A DNA stretch of 64,000 nucleotides from Tropicimonas sp033101155. Its GTDB lineage: Bacteria > Pseudomonadota > Alphaproteobacteria > Rhodobacterales > Rhodobacteraceae. The notes under the pieces were generated by a model. It was not told the DNA's origin and did no database searches. It worked only from the letters and a program-made list of their open reading frames with translations. Position 1 is the first letter of the stretch. Every line of letters begins with the position of its first letter. The stretch lies in the NCBI RefSeq assembly GCF_033101155.1, contig NZ_JAWMPX010000026.1, positions 1 through 64,000 of the forward strand. The letters are read 5' to 3'. Positions 8,778 to 17,916 of this stretch are shown here, one piece after another. Made by a program: the position numbers and the translations under genes.

Positions 8778-10535
8778 TCATTCCGCCGCCTCCCTGTTCT
8801 CCGACAGGATCGGAAGCTGCACTTCAAAAACCGCGCCACCTTCAGGTGCATTGCGCGCCGTCAGGCGCCCCCCGAAATCGCTCACGATACCGGAGGAGAT
8901 TGCCAGGCCCAGCCCAACACCGTCGCCCGGCTGCTTTGTGGTGTAGAAAGGCTCGAAAAGCGAGTCGAGATCGGCGATTCCATGCCCATTGTCCCGCACG
9001 CTCAACGTCGCTGTCTGCCCGGAGGACAGGATCAGTTCGATCTGTGGCTCCCGCGATTTCTTCGTTGCATCGATGGCGTTGCGGAAGAGGTTGATGAAGA
9101 CCTGCTCCAGGCGCAGCCTGTCGGCGAGCACCATCACCGGCTCGGCCGGCATGGTCCGCGAGATGGCCACGCGCCGGCTCTTGAGTTGCGGCTCCATCAT
9201 CGACAGCGCCCCCGAGACGGCTTCGCGCACATCGAGCGGCTCAAAGGCTTCTTCGCCCTTGCGCGCATAGGATTTGAGCTGCCGCGTGATCGCGCCCATC
9301 CGCCCGATCAGGTCGTCGATCCGCTGGAATGAACTGAGCGCCTCTTCGCTCCGGCGTCGCTGTAGCAGCAGACGCGCGCCGGCCAGATAGGTCCTCATCG
9401 CCGCCAGCGGCTGGTTCAACTCGTGACTCACCGAGGCCGACATCTCGCCGAGCGCCGCCAGCTTGGAGCTCTGCGCCAGGGTCTGCTCGGCCACTTCCAG
9501 GTTCTTTTCCGCCCGTTCCCGCTCGGCGATTTCACGCTGCAACCTCTGATTGAGGATACGCAGTTCCTGAGATTCTCGCTGGAAAAGGCGCGAGCGCGAC
9601 TGCGCCTTGCGCGACATGAAGTAGAAAGCGGCGGCAAGGAGCAGCGCGAACCCCATGATCTCCATCGCCAGCACACCGTTCACGCTTGCGCGCACCGAGG
9701 AATAGGTGGTGAAACCGACAATTCTCCAGCCCTGAAACGGAATCCGCGCCTCCGAGCGCATCACCGCCTCGCCGAGGATATAGGCGTCGGGCATGGTCAG
9801 TGACCAATCGGTCGTGGCGTGCAGGGCGCGGGCAATGGCCGAAGGCGCCGATTGCGCCGCCAGCGCCTCCTCGACCGTCCGTCCGCGCCAGCGCGGCTCG
9901 GTCGCCAGGATAATCTCACCCTCGCTGTCGGTCACCAGGACAGCATCAGCGATCCCCGCCCAGGCATCCTCGAACTTGCGCAGATCGACCTCGACAACGA
10001 TGACCCCGATCGGCTCGCGCTCGGAGGTTATCTTGCGCGAATAGGTGAATTCCTTGGCCCCCGTGTCCAGTTCGACGACAGAAAAGACCGTGTCATTGGC
10101 CCGGATCGCGTCAATGAAATAGGCGCTCGCCCGATGTGGCGAGCCGATCAGGCTGCGATCCGTGGCCGCCACGACCCGCCCATCCGCGTCCAGAAGCATC
10201 AGGGAGGCCGCGCCGATCTCGTCCTTGAAGGAAATCAGGCGCTGAGAGCTCTGGGTAAAATCCGCCGCATTCAACGCCCCGATCAGCGCCGGGTCCTGCG
10301 CCAGCAGGAGCGGCACCACGGACGTGCGCTGCAACTCGCTGATAACGTTTCCGGAATACAGCGTCAGCCGCAGCTCTGCACGGTTGCGCGTGGTCTCGGT
10401 GAAGCGATCCGAGAGCCAGAGATTTGTGACATAGAGCGTCACCGCCGACGCCAGAAGGATCAGCGCCACCACGACGCGCAAGCGCCAGGGCGGGCGCTCC
10501 TCGACCGGCTGGGCTGGGGACGGGGTCACGGACAT
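8778..10535 (-). CDS. dctB: DctB-like sensor histidine kinase
   Basis: This is a membrane sensor kinase of 585 residues, probably sensing C4-dicarboxylates in the periplasm and phosphorylating the DctD-like regulator. Transmembrane helices lie at about 20-40 and 286-307, and enclose a periplasmic double-Cache/PDC-type domain. A coiled-coil linker leads to the H-box SVSHELNQPLAAM with H371. It is followed by the N-box NLFRNAID, the G1 box DNGHGIAD and the G2 box GVGLGLAIS. It lies 31 bases upstream of dctD in the same operon. No dctPQM or DctA transporter is next to it, so the target operon must lie elsewhere. Confidence 0.9.
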   Translation of the reverse strand: MSVTPSPAQPVEERPPWRLRVVVALILLASAVTLYVTNLWLSDRFTETTRNRAELRLTLYSGNVISELQRTSVVPLLLAQDPALIGALNAADFTQSSQRLISFKDEIGAASLMLLDADGRVVAATDRSLIGSPHRASAYFIDAIRANDTVFSVVELDTGAKEFTYSRKITSEREPIGVIVVEVDLRKFEDAWAGIADAVLVTDSEGEIILATEPRWRGRTVEEALAAQSAPSAIARALHATTDWSLTMPDAYILGEAVMRSEARIPFQGWRIVGFTTYSSVRASVNGVLAMEIMGFALLLAAAFYFMSRKAQSRSRLFQRESQELRILNQRLQREIAERERAEKNLEVAEQTLAQSSKLAALGEMSASVSHELNQPLAAMRTYLAGARLLLQRRRSEEALSSFQRIDDLIGRMGAITRQLKSYARKGEEAFEPLDVREAVSGALSMMEPQLKSRRVAISRTMPAEPVMVLADRLRLEQVFINLFRNAIDATKKSREPQIELILSSGQTATLSVRDNGHGIADLDSLFEPFYTTKQPGDGVGLGLAISSGIVSDFGGRLTARNAPEGGAVFEVQLPILSENREAAE

Positions 10536-10729
10536 GCGCCAAATCTATGCGATACGCGGCGGAAACCCAAGAGGGAGCGGTTTGGAGGCGTAGCGCGCGG
10601 CGCCCCCAGTTTACCGCGATCGCAGGCGTCGCACCGGCCCGCAGGCTCTGACCCGTGCCGTGCCAACATGCGCTCCGGTCCAATACCAGCCATCACCGCG
10701 CCTCGACCCGGAGCATCCAAGCCCAGTGT

Positions 10730-11284
10730 CTAGTTCGCGGCAGCTTCCGCAATCGCCGGTCGGATGGTTTTCTCCAGCACCGAGCTGGTGATCGGGCCGG
10801 CAAACCGCGTCACGATCTTGCCATTGCCATCGATGACAAAGGTCTCGGGAACGCCATAGACGCCCCAGTCGAGCCCGGTACGCCCGCTTTGGTCAGCCCC
10901 GGCCAGCGTATAGGGATCGCCGAGCCCGGAGAGAAAGGCCATGCCCTTGGCCTCCTGGTCCTTGTAGTTGATGCCGTGGATCGCCACGCCCTCTGCGGCC
11001 AGTTCCATGAGCTGCGGATGCTCGGCCCGGCAGGGCGCGCACCAGCTCGCCCAGAAATTCACCAGCTTCACACCGTCCTCTCGCAGCGCCGCTTCTGTCA
11101 GCATCTCCTTGCTGGCAAAGCTCTCAAGCTGCATCGACGGCGCCGGCTGCCCCTTGAGCGCGGTGGGCAATGCATCCGGGTTCTCCCGCTGCATGCCGAA
11201 AAAGAACAACGCCGCCACGCCAAGAAAGATCAGCGGCGGCAGAATCATCATGAAGGAAACGCGTTTGCCCGCCTGTTCAGCCAT
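10730..11284 (-). CDS. ccmG: Cytochrome c biogenesis thioredoxin CcmG/DsbE
   Basis: This is a membrane-anchored periplasmic thioredoxin that keeps apocytochrome CxxCH cysteines reduced for haem attachment (System I). One N-terminal transmembrane helix (about residues 12-30) is followed by a thioredoxin-like domain with the WCAPC active site at about 80-84 and the conserved cis-proline segment YGVPETF. The 184-residue length is normal for CcmG. It is the last gene of the ccmABCDG block, and its start overlaps the ccmD end by 8 bases, suggesting translational coupling. Confidence 0.94.
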   Translation of the reverse strand: MAEQAGKRVSFMMILPPLIFLGVAALFFFGMQRENPDALPTALKGQPAPSMQLESFASKEMLTEAALREDGVKLVNFWASWCAPCRAEHPQLMELAAEGVAIHGINYKDQEAKGMAFLSGLGDPYTLAGADQSGRTGLDWGVYGVPETFVIDGNGKIVTRFAGPITSSVLEKTIRPAIAEAAAN

Positions 11285-11459
11285 TCGTCTCTTGCCCTCC
11301 GGCCTTTTTCGCCTGCCGGGCCGCTTCGATAACCCGCAACGCGGCCTTGGTTTTCGCAGATTGCCGCAACGAAATCACCAGCAAAACAACCATCAACACA
11401 ATCGTGACCGCATAGGCCGAGAGCACTTCGGCTGCGTATTTTCCAAGATCCGGCATCAT
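11277..11459 (-). CDS. ccmD: Haem exporter protein CcmD
   Basis: This is a small (60-residue) single-helix membrane protein that helps release holo-CcmE from the CcmABC haem-handling complex. One transmembrane segment (YAVTIVLMVVLLVISLR) is followed by a basic tail, and YAAEVLSAY before the helix matches the usual CcmD topology. It overlaps the ccmC stop by 4 bases and ccmG by 8, so it belongs to the same transcript. Assignment rests on size, topology and position, because CcmD is poorly conserved. Confidence 0.88.
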   Translation of the reverse strand: MMPDLGKYAAEVLSAYAVTIVLMVVLLVISLRQSAKTKAALRVIEAARQAKKAGGQETNG

Positions 11460-12229
11460 GCCATCCGCTCCCGTGCCTGCAGAGCCCGTATCCGCCGCGC
11501 CCGCACTTCGGTCCGGGTGCGGATCAGGATGAGCAGGACGAAGAACCCCGCGAACCCGATCATCGACAGCATCAAGGGATAGAAAAAGACGTTGGAGACC
11601 TTCTCCTCGGTATCGGTGCCGGTGACGGCCCCCGCCCGCAGGACCGACGAGCCCTGGTGCAGCCCCTGGTTCCAGAAATGCAGCGCGTAGCGGCTGAGGA
11701 CTGCGAATACGGAGCCCACGATGCAGAGCACGGAGGTCAGCTCCGCCGCCGTGTCGTCATTCTCGATCGCGGTCCAGAGCGCCATGTATCCGAGATAGAA
11801 CAGGAACAGCACGAGGAAGGAGGTCAGGCGCGGATCCCAGGCCCACCATGTCCCCCACATCGGTTGCCCCCAGATCGCGCCGGTGGCCAGGGCAATCAGC
11901 GTCATCGCAGCGCCCACGGGGGCCGCCGCCTTGGCGGCCAGCGCCGAGACGTGGTGCCGCCGGATCAGCCAGATCAGCGAAGCGACCAGCATCATCAGCC
12001 AGGCATTGATCGCGATCATCGCCGAGGGCACGTGGATATAGATGATCTTCACCGTCGACCCCTGTCGGTAATCGTCCGGCGTGAAGAAGAATCCCCAGAT
12101 CAGCCCGATCGCCAGTGTCGCGACCGTCCCGACCGCAACGAAGGGCAGCAGGAAGCCGGAAAAGGCCATGAAGCGGCGGGGATTGGCGTATTCCCAAAGC
12201 GATTTGGGTTTTGGCAAACGTTCAGACAT
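11456..12229 (-). CDS. ccmC: Haem exporter / haem-handling protein CcmC
   Basis: This integral membrane protein of 257 residues presents haem to CcmE in System I cytochrome c maturation. The start is the ATG giving MSERLPKPKSLWEYANP; longer in-frame sequence upstream belongs to no known CcmC. It shows six hydrophobic segments and the tryptophan-rich haem-handling signature WGTWWAWDPRLTS. An external histidine lies in the IYIHVPSAM segment. It follows ccmB by 56 bases and overlaps ccmD by 4. It needs CcmE and CcmF/H, which are not in this window. Confidence 0.95.
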   Translation of the reverse strand: MSERLPKPKSLWEYANPRRFMAFSGFLLPFVAVGTVATLAIGLIWGFFFTPDDYRQGSTVKIIYIHVPSAMIAINAWLMMLVASLIWLIRRHHVSALAAKAAAPVGAAMTLIALATGAIWGQPMWGTWWAWDPRLTSFLVLFLFYLGYMALWTAIENDDTAAELTSVLCIVGSVFAVLSRYALHFWNQGLHQGSSVLRAGAVTGTDTEEKVSNVFFYPLMLSMIGFAGFFVLLILIRTRTEVRARRIRALQARERMA

Positions 12230-12285
12230 GGCGCGGAGCCTATTGCTTCCTTGGGAACGGCTCAACAGCCGCTGGTTGCTCATTT

Positions 12286-12942
12286 TCAACGCAGGTTGAT
12301 GCGGATTGCCGCAGCCGAGGCGAAAGGCAGCAGCGCCACCGTCGCCAGAGTGATCCCGGCCAGCAGCGCCAGCGGCGTCTGGAAGGCCATGCCTTCTGCA
12401 CCGCGCCGCGCCACTTCGGCGCCGAAAATCAACGTCGGCACATAGAGTGGCAGCACGATCAGCGAGAGCAACAGCCCGCCCCGCTTCAGCCCGACTGTCA
12501 GCGCGGCCCCAAAGGTCCCCACGACGGACAGCGCGGGAGTCCCGACGGCCAGCGAGATCGTCATCCAGAGGAACCCTTCCGGCGGCAGGTTCAGCAACAC
12601 GCCGAACGCCGGCGCGGCCAGTGTCAGCGGCAGGCCCGTGGTCAACCAATGCGCCAGCGCCTTGATGCTCGCGACCCCCTCCATCGGGATCGGCGCGGTG
12701 GCCAGCAGTTCCAGCGCGCCATCCTCGTAATCCAGCGCAAGGATCCGGTCGAGCGAGAGCAGGCAGGAGAGCAGCGCGCCGAGCCAGAGAATGCCGGCCG
12801 CGATGGTCGACAGCGTCGCGGAGTTCGGCCCGACGGCAAACGGCGTCAGCGTCACCACGATCAGGAAGAAAGCGAGCGCCAGCCCGAAGCCCCCACCCGC
12901 GCGCACCGACAGCGCAAGGTCACGTTTCAACAGCGCGATCAC
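12286..12942 (-). CDS. ccmB: Haem exporter membrane subunit CcmB
   Basis: This is the six-helix membrane subunit of the CcmAB ATPase, which acts in release of holo-CcmE during cytochrome c maturation. The 218-residue length is typical. It starts MIALLKRDLALSVRAGGG, the normal CcmB N-terminus, and contains the conserved LDRILALDYEDGALELL segment facing the ATPase. Its start overlaps the ccmA stop by 4 bases (ATGA), indicating translational coupling. Confidence 0.95.
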   Translation of the reverse strand: MIALLKRDLALSVRAGGGFGLALAFFLIVVTLTPFAVGPNSATLSTIAAGILWLGALLSCLLSLDRILALDYEDGALELLATAPIPMEGVASIKALAHWLTTGLPLTLAAPAFGVLLNLPPEGFLWMTISLAVGTPALSVVGTFGAALTVGLKRGGLLLSLIVLPLYVPTLIFGAEVARRGAEGMAFQTPLALLAGITLATVALLPFASAAAIRINLR

Positions 12943-13559
12943 AGGAAAGCCTCGTGAAAATCGTCCTGGGTCTCTTCGGGCGGAATCGCCTTGAAGGGCC
13001 CGAGCTGCAGCATGTCGCCCTCAAGCCCGAGATCGATATGCGTCGCGACCACCGCAAGCCCCCCCTGCCCCAGATGCCGCCGCACGGCATCGGCAAAGAG
13101 CGCCACCGAGTCGACATCAAGCGACACGGTCGGCTCGTCGAAAAGCCAGATCCGACGCCCCGTCACGGCCATCCGCGCCAGCCCCAGCCGCCGCTTCTGC
13201 CCGGCAGAGAGCGAGCCCGCCGGCCGCGCCGCGAGCGCCTCAAGGTTGAAGTCCCGCAAGGCCGGGGAAATATCTGTCACACCATGCAGGTTGGCCCAGA
13301 ATTCAAGATTTTCGGAGACACTCAGCGTGCCCTTGTTTCCATCGGCATGGCTGGCATAGGCCATCTCCTGCGGCCCGGGCGTGACCTCGCCCTCATCGGC
13401 CAGCTGCAACCCTGCGAGTGTGCGCAAAAGCGTCGTCTTGCCGATCCCGTTCGGCCCACGCAACACCAGCGCCGTGCCGGACGCGACCCGAAAGTTCACC
13501 CCTTCCAGCACCCGCATACCACCGCGAATGACGGCCAGATCCGAAACGATCAGCTCCAT
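12939..13559 (-). CDS. ccmA: Cytochrome c biogenesis ATP-binding protein CcmA
   Basis: This is the cytosolic ABC-type ATPase that powers the CcmABCD complex. Walker A is GPNGIGKTT, the signature is LSAGQKRR, and Walker B IWLFDEPT is followed by a histidine switch (VATHID). Its 206 residues match the compact CcmA family. It is the first ccm gene, 124 bases after the Mth938-domain gene on the same strand. It may have its own promoter in that gap or be read through from the secDF transcript. Confidence 0.95.
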   Translation of the reverse strand: MELIVSDLAVIRGGMRVLEGVNFRVASGTALVLRGPNGIGKTTLLRTLAGLQLADEGEVTPGPQEMAYASHADGNKGTLSVSENLEFWANLHGVTDISPALRDFNLEALAARPAGSLSAGQKRRLGLARMAVTGRRIWLFDEPTVSLDVDSVALFADAVRRHLGQGGLAVVATHIDLGLEGDMLQLGPFKAIPPEETQDDFHEAFL

Positions 13560-13683
13560 CGACCGTCCCGCATTGCTTCAGGTTTTCTTCTGTTCATGAA
13601 TATCCCCGCCGGAGGCTTGAAGCTTACCGCTCTCCACTCCCCATTCTCCCATCCGCAAGAGCTATTTGCCCGCGCAAGGAGAG

Positions 13684-14037
13684 TCAAAGCGCCAGAACGG
13701 CCGCGCCCACGCGCCGCCCCTCTCCAAGAAGCACATTGAACGTCCGGCACGCCGTCGCCGTCGCCATCGGCTCCACGCCGATCCCGGCCCCTTCCAGAGC
13801 CGCGCGCAAACGCGCCGGCACGGGCAGCATAGCCTCGCCCGTCCCCAGAAGAACAAAGTCGATATCGGTCCCTATCGACAGGATGGTCTCCGAATCCTCG
13901 AGCCCGCCCCAGGGTTTCAGCCCCACGGGCGACAGGACCAGATTGCCCTCGTAGATCTTGCCATCGAGCCGGAAAAAGCCGGGGCCGTAGCTGTCAAAGG
14001 GCGTGCCTCGCTCGTAGCTGACTTCGCTGAAATCCAT
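13684..14037 (-). CDS. Mth938-domain (DUF498) protein
   Basis: This is a small soluble protein (117 residues) of the Mth938/NDUFAF3-like family. The mitochondrial relative is a complex I assembly factor; no bacterial function is established. Family features seen are the N-terminal YGPGFFRLDG segment, the SIGTDIDFVLLGTGE strand-loop, and a C-terminal TATACRTFNVLLGEGRRVGAAVLAL. The start at MDFSEVSY has a GAGGGGG ribosome-binding site. It sits between the exporter gene and ccmA, and proximity to secDF and ccmA is typical of Rhodobacterales. Confidence 0.85.
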   Translation of the reverse strand: MDFSEVSYERGTPFDSYGPGFFRLDGKIYEGNLVLSPVGLKPWGGLEDSETILSIGTDIDFVLLGTGEAMLPVPARLRAALEGAGIGVEPMATATACRTFNVLLGEGRRVGAAVLAL

Positions 14038-14045
14038 GATCCCCC

Positions 14046-14804
14046 TCACCCGTAGACCGGCAGCGCAACAAGCGCCGAACCGGTGATGATGCCATAGGCC
14101 ACGAAGCGATACAGCCTCGCGCGCGCCGGGTCAAAGATCCAGGCCCCAAGCTGGTTGCCCAACCCGTAAGGCAGCATCAGGATCAGCCCCACCGTCAAGG
14201 CCTGCGCGTCCAGCACGCCCTGCGTCGCAAAGGTGATGAAGAGCAGGACTTCCAACAGCGAAAAGAAGAGTAGCGTGTTCGCCCGGACCCGCGCCGGTGC
14301 GTAGGGTCCCGAGACATAGGCCAGGATGACCGGCGGGCCGGCGATGCCGGAAAACCCGCCGAAAAAGCCGCTCGCCGCCCCGATCCCCGCCAATTCCGGA
14401 CGGCTGAAGCGGCGCGCATGGCGCCAGCCGGACGCGAGCATGGCCACCATCGTCAGGGACAACGCGGCAACCGCCCATCGGAAGATCGCGGGGTCGGAAT
14501 GGCGCAGCGCATAGACGCCCAGAGGCAGACCAATGGCTGTGCCAAGCGCAAGCAAGGGCACATGGCGGCGGTCGCCGTCGCGCAGGGCGCGGGGCAAAAG
14601 CGGCAACGTCCCGAAAAACTCGCCCGGCATCATGGCGACAATGCACCAGATCGGCGGGATATGGATCGAGGCAAGGGGAATGAAGATCAGCGCGCCGCCG
14701 AAGCCGGCGAAGCCGCGAACGGTTCCGGCAACGAAGATGATGAGGCAAAGCCAACCGAGGCCCGGGGTTCCCAGGGCCTCGGCAAACGCCTCAGGCATCG
14801 ACAT
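14046..14804 (-). CDS. TauE/SafE-family membrane exporter
   Basis: This is a polytopic membrane protein of 252 residues in the TauE/SafE family, whose members are proposed to export sulfite, sulfoacetate or related organosulfur anions. The two-repeat pattern is visible: AGTVRGFAGFGGALIFIPLA in the first half and GAASGFFGGFSGIAGPPVIL in the second, each with the Gly-rich re-entrant motif. Its start overlaps the secF end by 14 bases, so translation is probably coupled to secF. The substrate cannot be deduced, and no sulfonate pathway genes are adjacent. Confidence 0.85.
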   Translation of the reverse strand: MSMPEAFAEALGTPGLGWLCLIIFVAGTVRGFAGFGGALIFIPLASIHIPPIWCIVAMMPGEFFGTLPLLPRALRDGDRRHVPLLALGTAIGLPLGVYALRHSDPAIFRWAVAALSLTMVAMLASGWRHARRFSRPELAGIGAASGFFGGFSGIAGPPVILAYVSGPYAPARVRANTLLFFSLLEVLLFITFATQGVLDAQALTVGLILMLPYGLGNQLGAWIFDPARARLYRFVAYGIITGSALVALPVYG

Positions 14805-15759
14805 CGGCGAATTGTGTTCCGCCGCCCTGCGAGGGCTTGGACCAGTCGCGCTTCACGCCGAGTCGCAGCAGGATCGGCGCGGCAACGAAGATCGAGGAAT
14901 AGGTGCCGACCACCACGCCCCAGATCATCGCGAAGACGAAGCCGCGGATCACGTCGCCGCCCAGCACATAGAGCGAGACCAGCGCGATCAGTGTCGTTAC
15001 CGAGGTCATGACCGTCCGGCTCAGCGTCTCGTTGATCGAGAGGTTCAGCACTTCTTTGAGGTCGAGCTTCTTGTAGCGGCGCAGGTTCTCGCGCACCCGA
15101 TCGAAAACGACCACCGTATCGTTGAGCGAATAGCCGACAATGGTCAGAAGCGCTGCGATGATCGTCAGGTCGAAACGGATCTGCAGCAGGCAGAAGATGC
15201 CGATGGTCAGGGTCACGTCATGCACCAGCGCCGCGACGGCACCGAGCGAAAACTGCCACTCGAAGCGCAGCCAGATATAGAAGAGCACTGCCGCGATGGC
15301 CAGGATCACGGCTTCGATCGCGGTCCAGACAAGCTCGCCCGAAACCTTCGGCCCGACCGATTCGATCGACGGAAATTCGATCTCGGAATCAACCCCTTGC
15401 AGGGCCGTCTTGATCTGTTCGATCACCTCGGGCGTGATCGCCTCATGGCCTTCCTGCTGCTGGATGCGGATCTGCGCGACATGCTCATCCTCATCGAAGC
15501 TCGCATCGAAGACCTGCGTGATCGTCACGTCACCGAGATCGAGCGGCGCGATGGCGCCACGATAGGCCGCGACATCCACCGCCTGACTGCTCTCGGTCCG
15601 GATCGTCGTGCCGCCGAGAAAGTCGATGCCGAAATTCAGCCCGACAGCGAAGAACATCACGATCGAAAGCACCATGGCCAGCGCCGAGGCGCCGAAGGTC
15701 AGCTGCCAGCGCTTGAAGAAATCCCACTTGGTATCCGGGGGAACCAGTTTCAGACGCAT
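14791..15759 (-). CDS. secF: Protein translocase subunit SecF
   Basis: This is the SecDF membrane subunit that uses the proton gradient to assist late stages of Sec export. The 322-residue protein has six membrane helices, the first near residues 18-40. The conserved N-terminal NFGIDFLGGT and the TM4 DTVVVFDRVREN motif, which carries the essential Asp, are present. It starts 1 base after the secD stop. Confidence 0.97.
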   Translation of the reverse strand: MRLKLVPPDTKWDFFKRWQLTFGASALAMVLSIVMFFAVGLNFGIDFLGGTTIRTESSQAVDVAAYRGAIAPLDLGDVTITQVFDASFDEDEHVAQIRIQQQEGHEAITPEVIEQIKTALQGVDSEIEFPSIESVGPKVSGELVWTAIEAVILAIAAVLFYIWLRFEWQFSLGAVAALVHDVTLTIGIFCLLQIRFDLTIIAALLTIVGYSLNDTVVVFDRVRENLRRYKKLDLKEVLNLSINETLSRTVMTSVTTLIALVSLYVLGGDVIRGFVFAMIWGVVVGTYSSIFVAAPILLRLGVKRDWSKPSQGGGTQFADVDA

Positions 15760-15760
15760 C

Positions 15761-17422
15761 TCAGACCTCGATTGTTTTCGGCCGGCGGCGTTCGAACCAC
15801 ATCACGATCAGCAACCGCGTGATGAAGATCGCGGTGAAGACCGATGTGAGAATGCCAAGACCAAGCGTTATGGCGAAGCCGCGCACCGGGCCGGAGCCGA
15901 GCGCGTAGAGGATCGCGGCAGTGATGAAGGTGGTGACATTGGCGTCAAGAATCGCCGAAAGCGCCTTCTCGTAGCCAAGCTCGATGGCCCGGGATGGCCC
16001 GCGCGCCGTCTTGAGCTCCTCGCGGATCCGCTCGAAGACCAGCACATTGGCGTCCACCGCCATGCCGACCGTGAGCACAATGCCGGCGATGCCGGGAAGC
16101 GTGAGCGTCGCGCCGATGATCGACAGGAGGCCGAAAATCAGCCCGACATTGACGATCAGGGCGATGTTGGCGAAGACCCCGAACAGCCCGTAGCTCAGCC
16201 CCATGAACGCCAGAACCGCAACAAATGCCACAATGGTGGCGATGCGGCCGGCCTCGACGCTATCGGCGCCAAGCTCTGGTCCGATCGTCCGTTCCTGCAG
16301 GAAAATCATCTCTGCGGGCAGAGCGCCCGCGCGCAGCAGCACCGCGAGATTGGTCGATTCCTCGATGGTGAAATTGCCGGTGATGATGCCGGACCCGCCG
16401 GGGATATGGTCCTGGATGGTCGGCGCCGAGATCACCTCGTTGTCGAGCACGATGGCGAAGGGCGAGCCGATATTGTCCCGCGTATAGTCGCCAAACTTGC
16501 GCGCGCCGGTCGGGTTGAACCGGAAGGAGACCGCAGGACGGCCATTCTGGTCGAAGCTGGGCTGGGCGTCGGTCAGCTCCTCGCCGGAGACGACGGCAGC
16601 CTCTTCGAGGATGTAATAGGTGCCCTCCTCGTCCATGGATGGCACGACGATATTGCGCGCACCGGCGGTGGCGTCGGGATCGGAGGTGCGGGAGACGACC
16701 GGCTGGAAGGTCAGCTTCGCGGTCTGCCCGATCAGGTCCTTGAGTTCCTGCGCCGAGCCGACGCCGGGCACCTGGATGATGATCCGGGTTTCGCCCTGTC
16801 GCTGGATCGACGGTTCGCGCGTGCCGGCCTCGTCGACGCGGCGGCGCACGATCTCAAGCGACTGCTTGACCGTGCGGTCATCGGTGGCGATCTTCTCATG
16901 CTCGGAAAGCTGGACGACCAGCGTGTCGCCGGAGCCCGAGACCTCAATATCGTTGGAGCCGACACCGGTCAGACTCAGAATCGGCCGTGACAGGTTGGAG
17001 ACGACGGCGATGGCCGTCTCCATTCCGTCCGGATTGGCGATCTTGACATGCAACTCGCCATCCGGCCCGTCGACGCGGCGGATGGCGCCGACCGTGTCGC
17101 GCTCCTCGCGCAGCGCGTCGCGAACTTCCGGCCAGTAGCCGGTCATCCGTTCCGCATAGACATCCGCGACCTGCACATCCGCGAGCAGATAGGCGCCGCC
17201 GCGCAGATCGAGGCCGAGATTGACCAGCCCCGACGGCATCCAGGACGGCCAGCCTACGGCGGCCTCCTCGCGCTCCGGCGTGGCGCCGGCTGCTTCGATC
17301 TGCTTGACCGCGTCGTTATGCGTTTCGACGCGCGGGTAGAAGAGGTTCGGCACGGCCATGAAAAGAACCAGTACCGTCACGCCCCAGATAAGGACGCGTT
17401 TCCAAGTGGGTATCTGCAACAT
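15761..17422 (-). CDS. secD: Protein translocase subunit SecD
   Basis: This is the large SecDF subunit (553 residues). It has one N-terminal membrane helix, a periplasmic P1 domain opening with the LGLDLRGG motif, and five C-terminal helices carrying AVDANVLVFERIREELK with the conserved TM4 aspartate. It lies 34 bases downstream of yajC and immediately upstream of secF, in the standard yajC-secD-secF operon order. Confidence 0.97.
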   Translation of the reverse strand: MLQIPTWKRVLIWGVTVLVLFMAVPNLFYPRVETHNDAVKQIEAAGATPEREEAAVGWPSWMPSGLVNLGLDLRGGAYLLADVQVADVYAERMTGYWPEVRDALREERDTVGAIRRVDGPDGELHVKIANPDGMETAIAVVSNLSRPILSLTGVGSNDIEVSGSGDTLVVQLSEHEKIATDDRTVKQSLEIVRRRVDEAGTREPSIQRQGETRIIIQVPGVGSAQELKDLIGQTAKLTFQPVVSRTSDPDATAGARNIVVPSMDEEGTYYILEEAAVVSGEELTDAQPSFDQNGRPAVSFRFNPTGARKFGDYTRDNIGSPFAIVLDNEVISAPTIQDHIPGGSGIITGNFTIEESTNLAVLLRAGALPAEMIFLQERTIGPELGADSVEAGRIATIVAFVAVLAFMGLSYGLFGVFANIALIVNVGLIFGLLSIIGATLTLPGIAGIVLTVGMAVDANVLVFERIREELKTARGPSRAIELGYEKALSAILDANVTTFITAAILYALGSGPVRGFAITLGLGILTSVFTAIFITRLLIVMWFERRRPKTIEV

Positions 17423-17456
17423 CGCAGCGACGCCCCTTCATCTGTGGAGACGGGCC

Positions 17457-17783
17457 TCAGCCCTCGGAAGCAGGCTCGGTCTTGGAGATCACCTGGGCGA
17501 CGGTCGAGCGAACGATACGGACCTTGGTGCCGTCGGCGATCTCGACTTCCAGCTCGTTGTCGTCCTTGACCTTCGCGACCTTGGCGATGATTCCGCCCTG
17601 GGTCACGATCTGGTCGCCCCGACGCAGTTCGGAGACCATCTTCTGATGCGTTTTCATCTTCTTTTGCTGCGGACGGATCAGCAGCAGGTACATGATGACG
17701 AAGATCAGGATCAGCGGCACGAACTGCATGATCGGATTGCCACCGGCACCGGCGGCCTGCGCGTAGGCTGGCGTTGCGAACAT
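17457..17783 (-). CDS. yajC: Preprotein translocase accessory subunit YajC
   Basis: This is a small single-pass membrane partner of SecDF. One hydrophobic helix (about 20-42, PLILIFVIMYLLLIRPQQKK) matches the YajC signature ending in RPQQKK. A cytosolic beta-rich domain follows (GDQIVTQGGIIAKVAKV). The 108-residue length is typical. It heads the yajC-secD-secF operon and is the likely first gene of a long minus-strand transcript extending toward ccmG. Confidence 0.96.
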   Translation of the reverse strand: MFATPAYAQAAGAGGNPIMQFVPLILIFVIMYLLLIRPQQKKMKTHQKMVSELRRGDQIVTQGGIIAKVAKVKDDNELEVEIADGTKVRIVRSTVAQVISKTEPASEG

Positions 17784-17916
17784 TTCGGATTACCCCTCGA
17801 GTCGGTCAGGGGCCAGTGCGGCCCCGAGAATTGCGCGGAACCTATGTGCGCGGACGGGCAATGACAAGGCGAAGACCGTGAGATTGCACGTCATCGACAC
17901 CACGCCCGGCCCGCGC

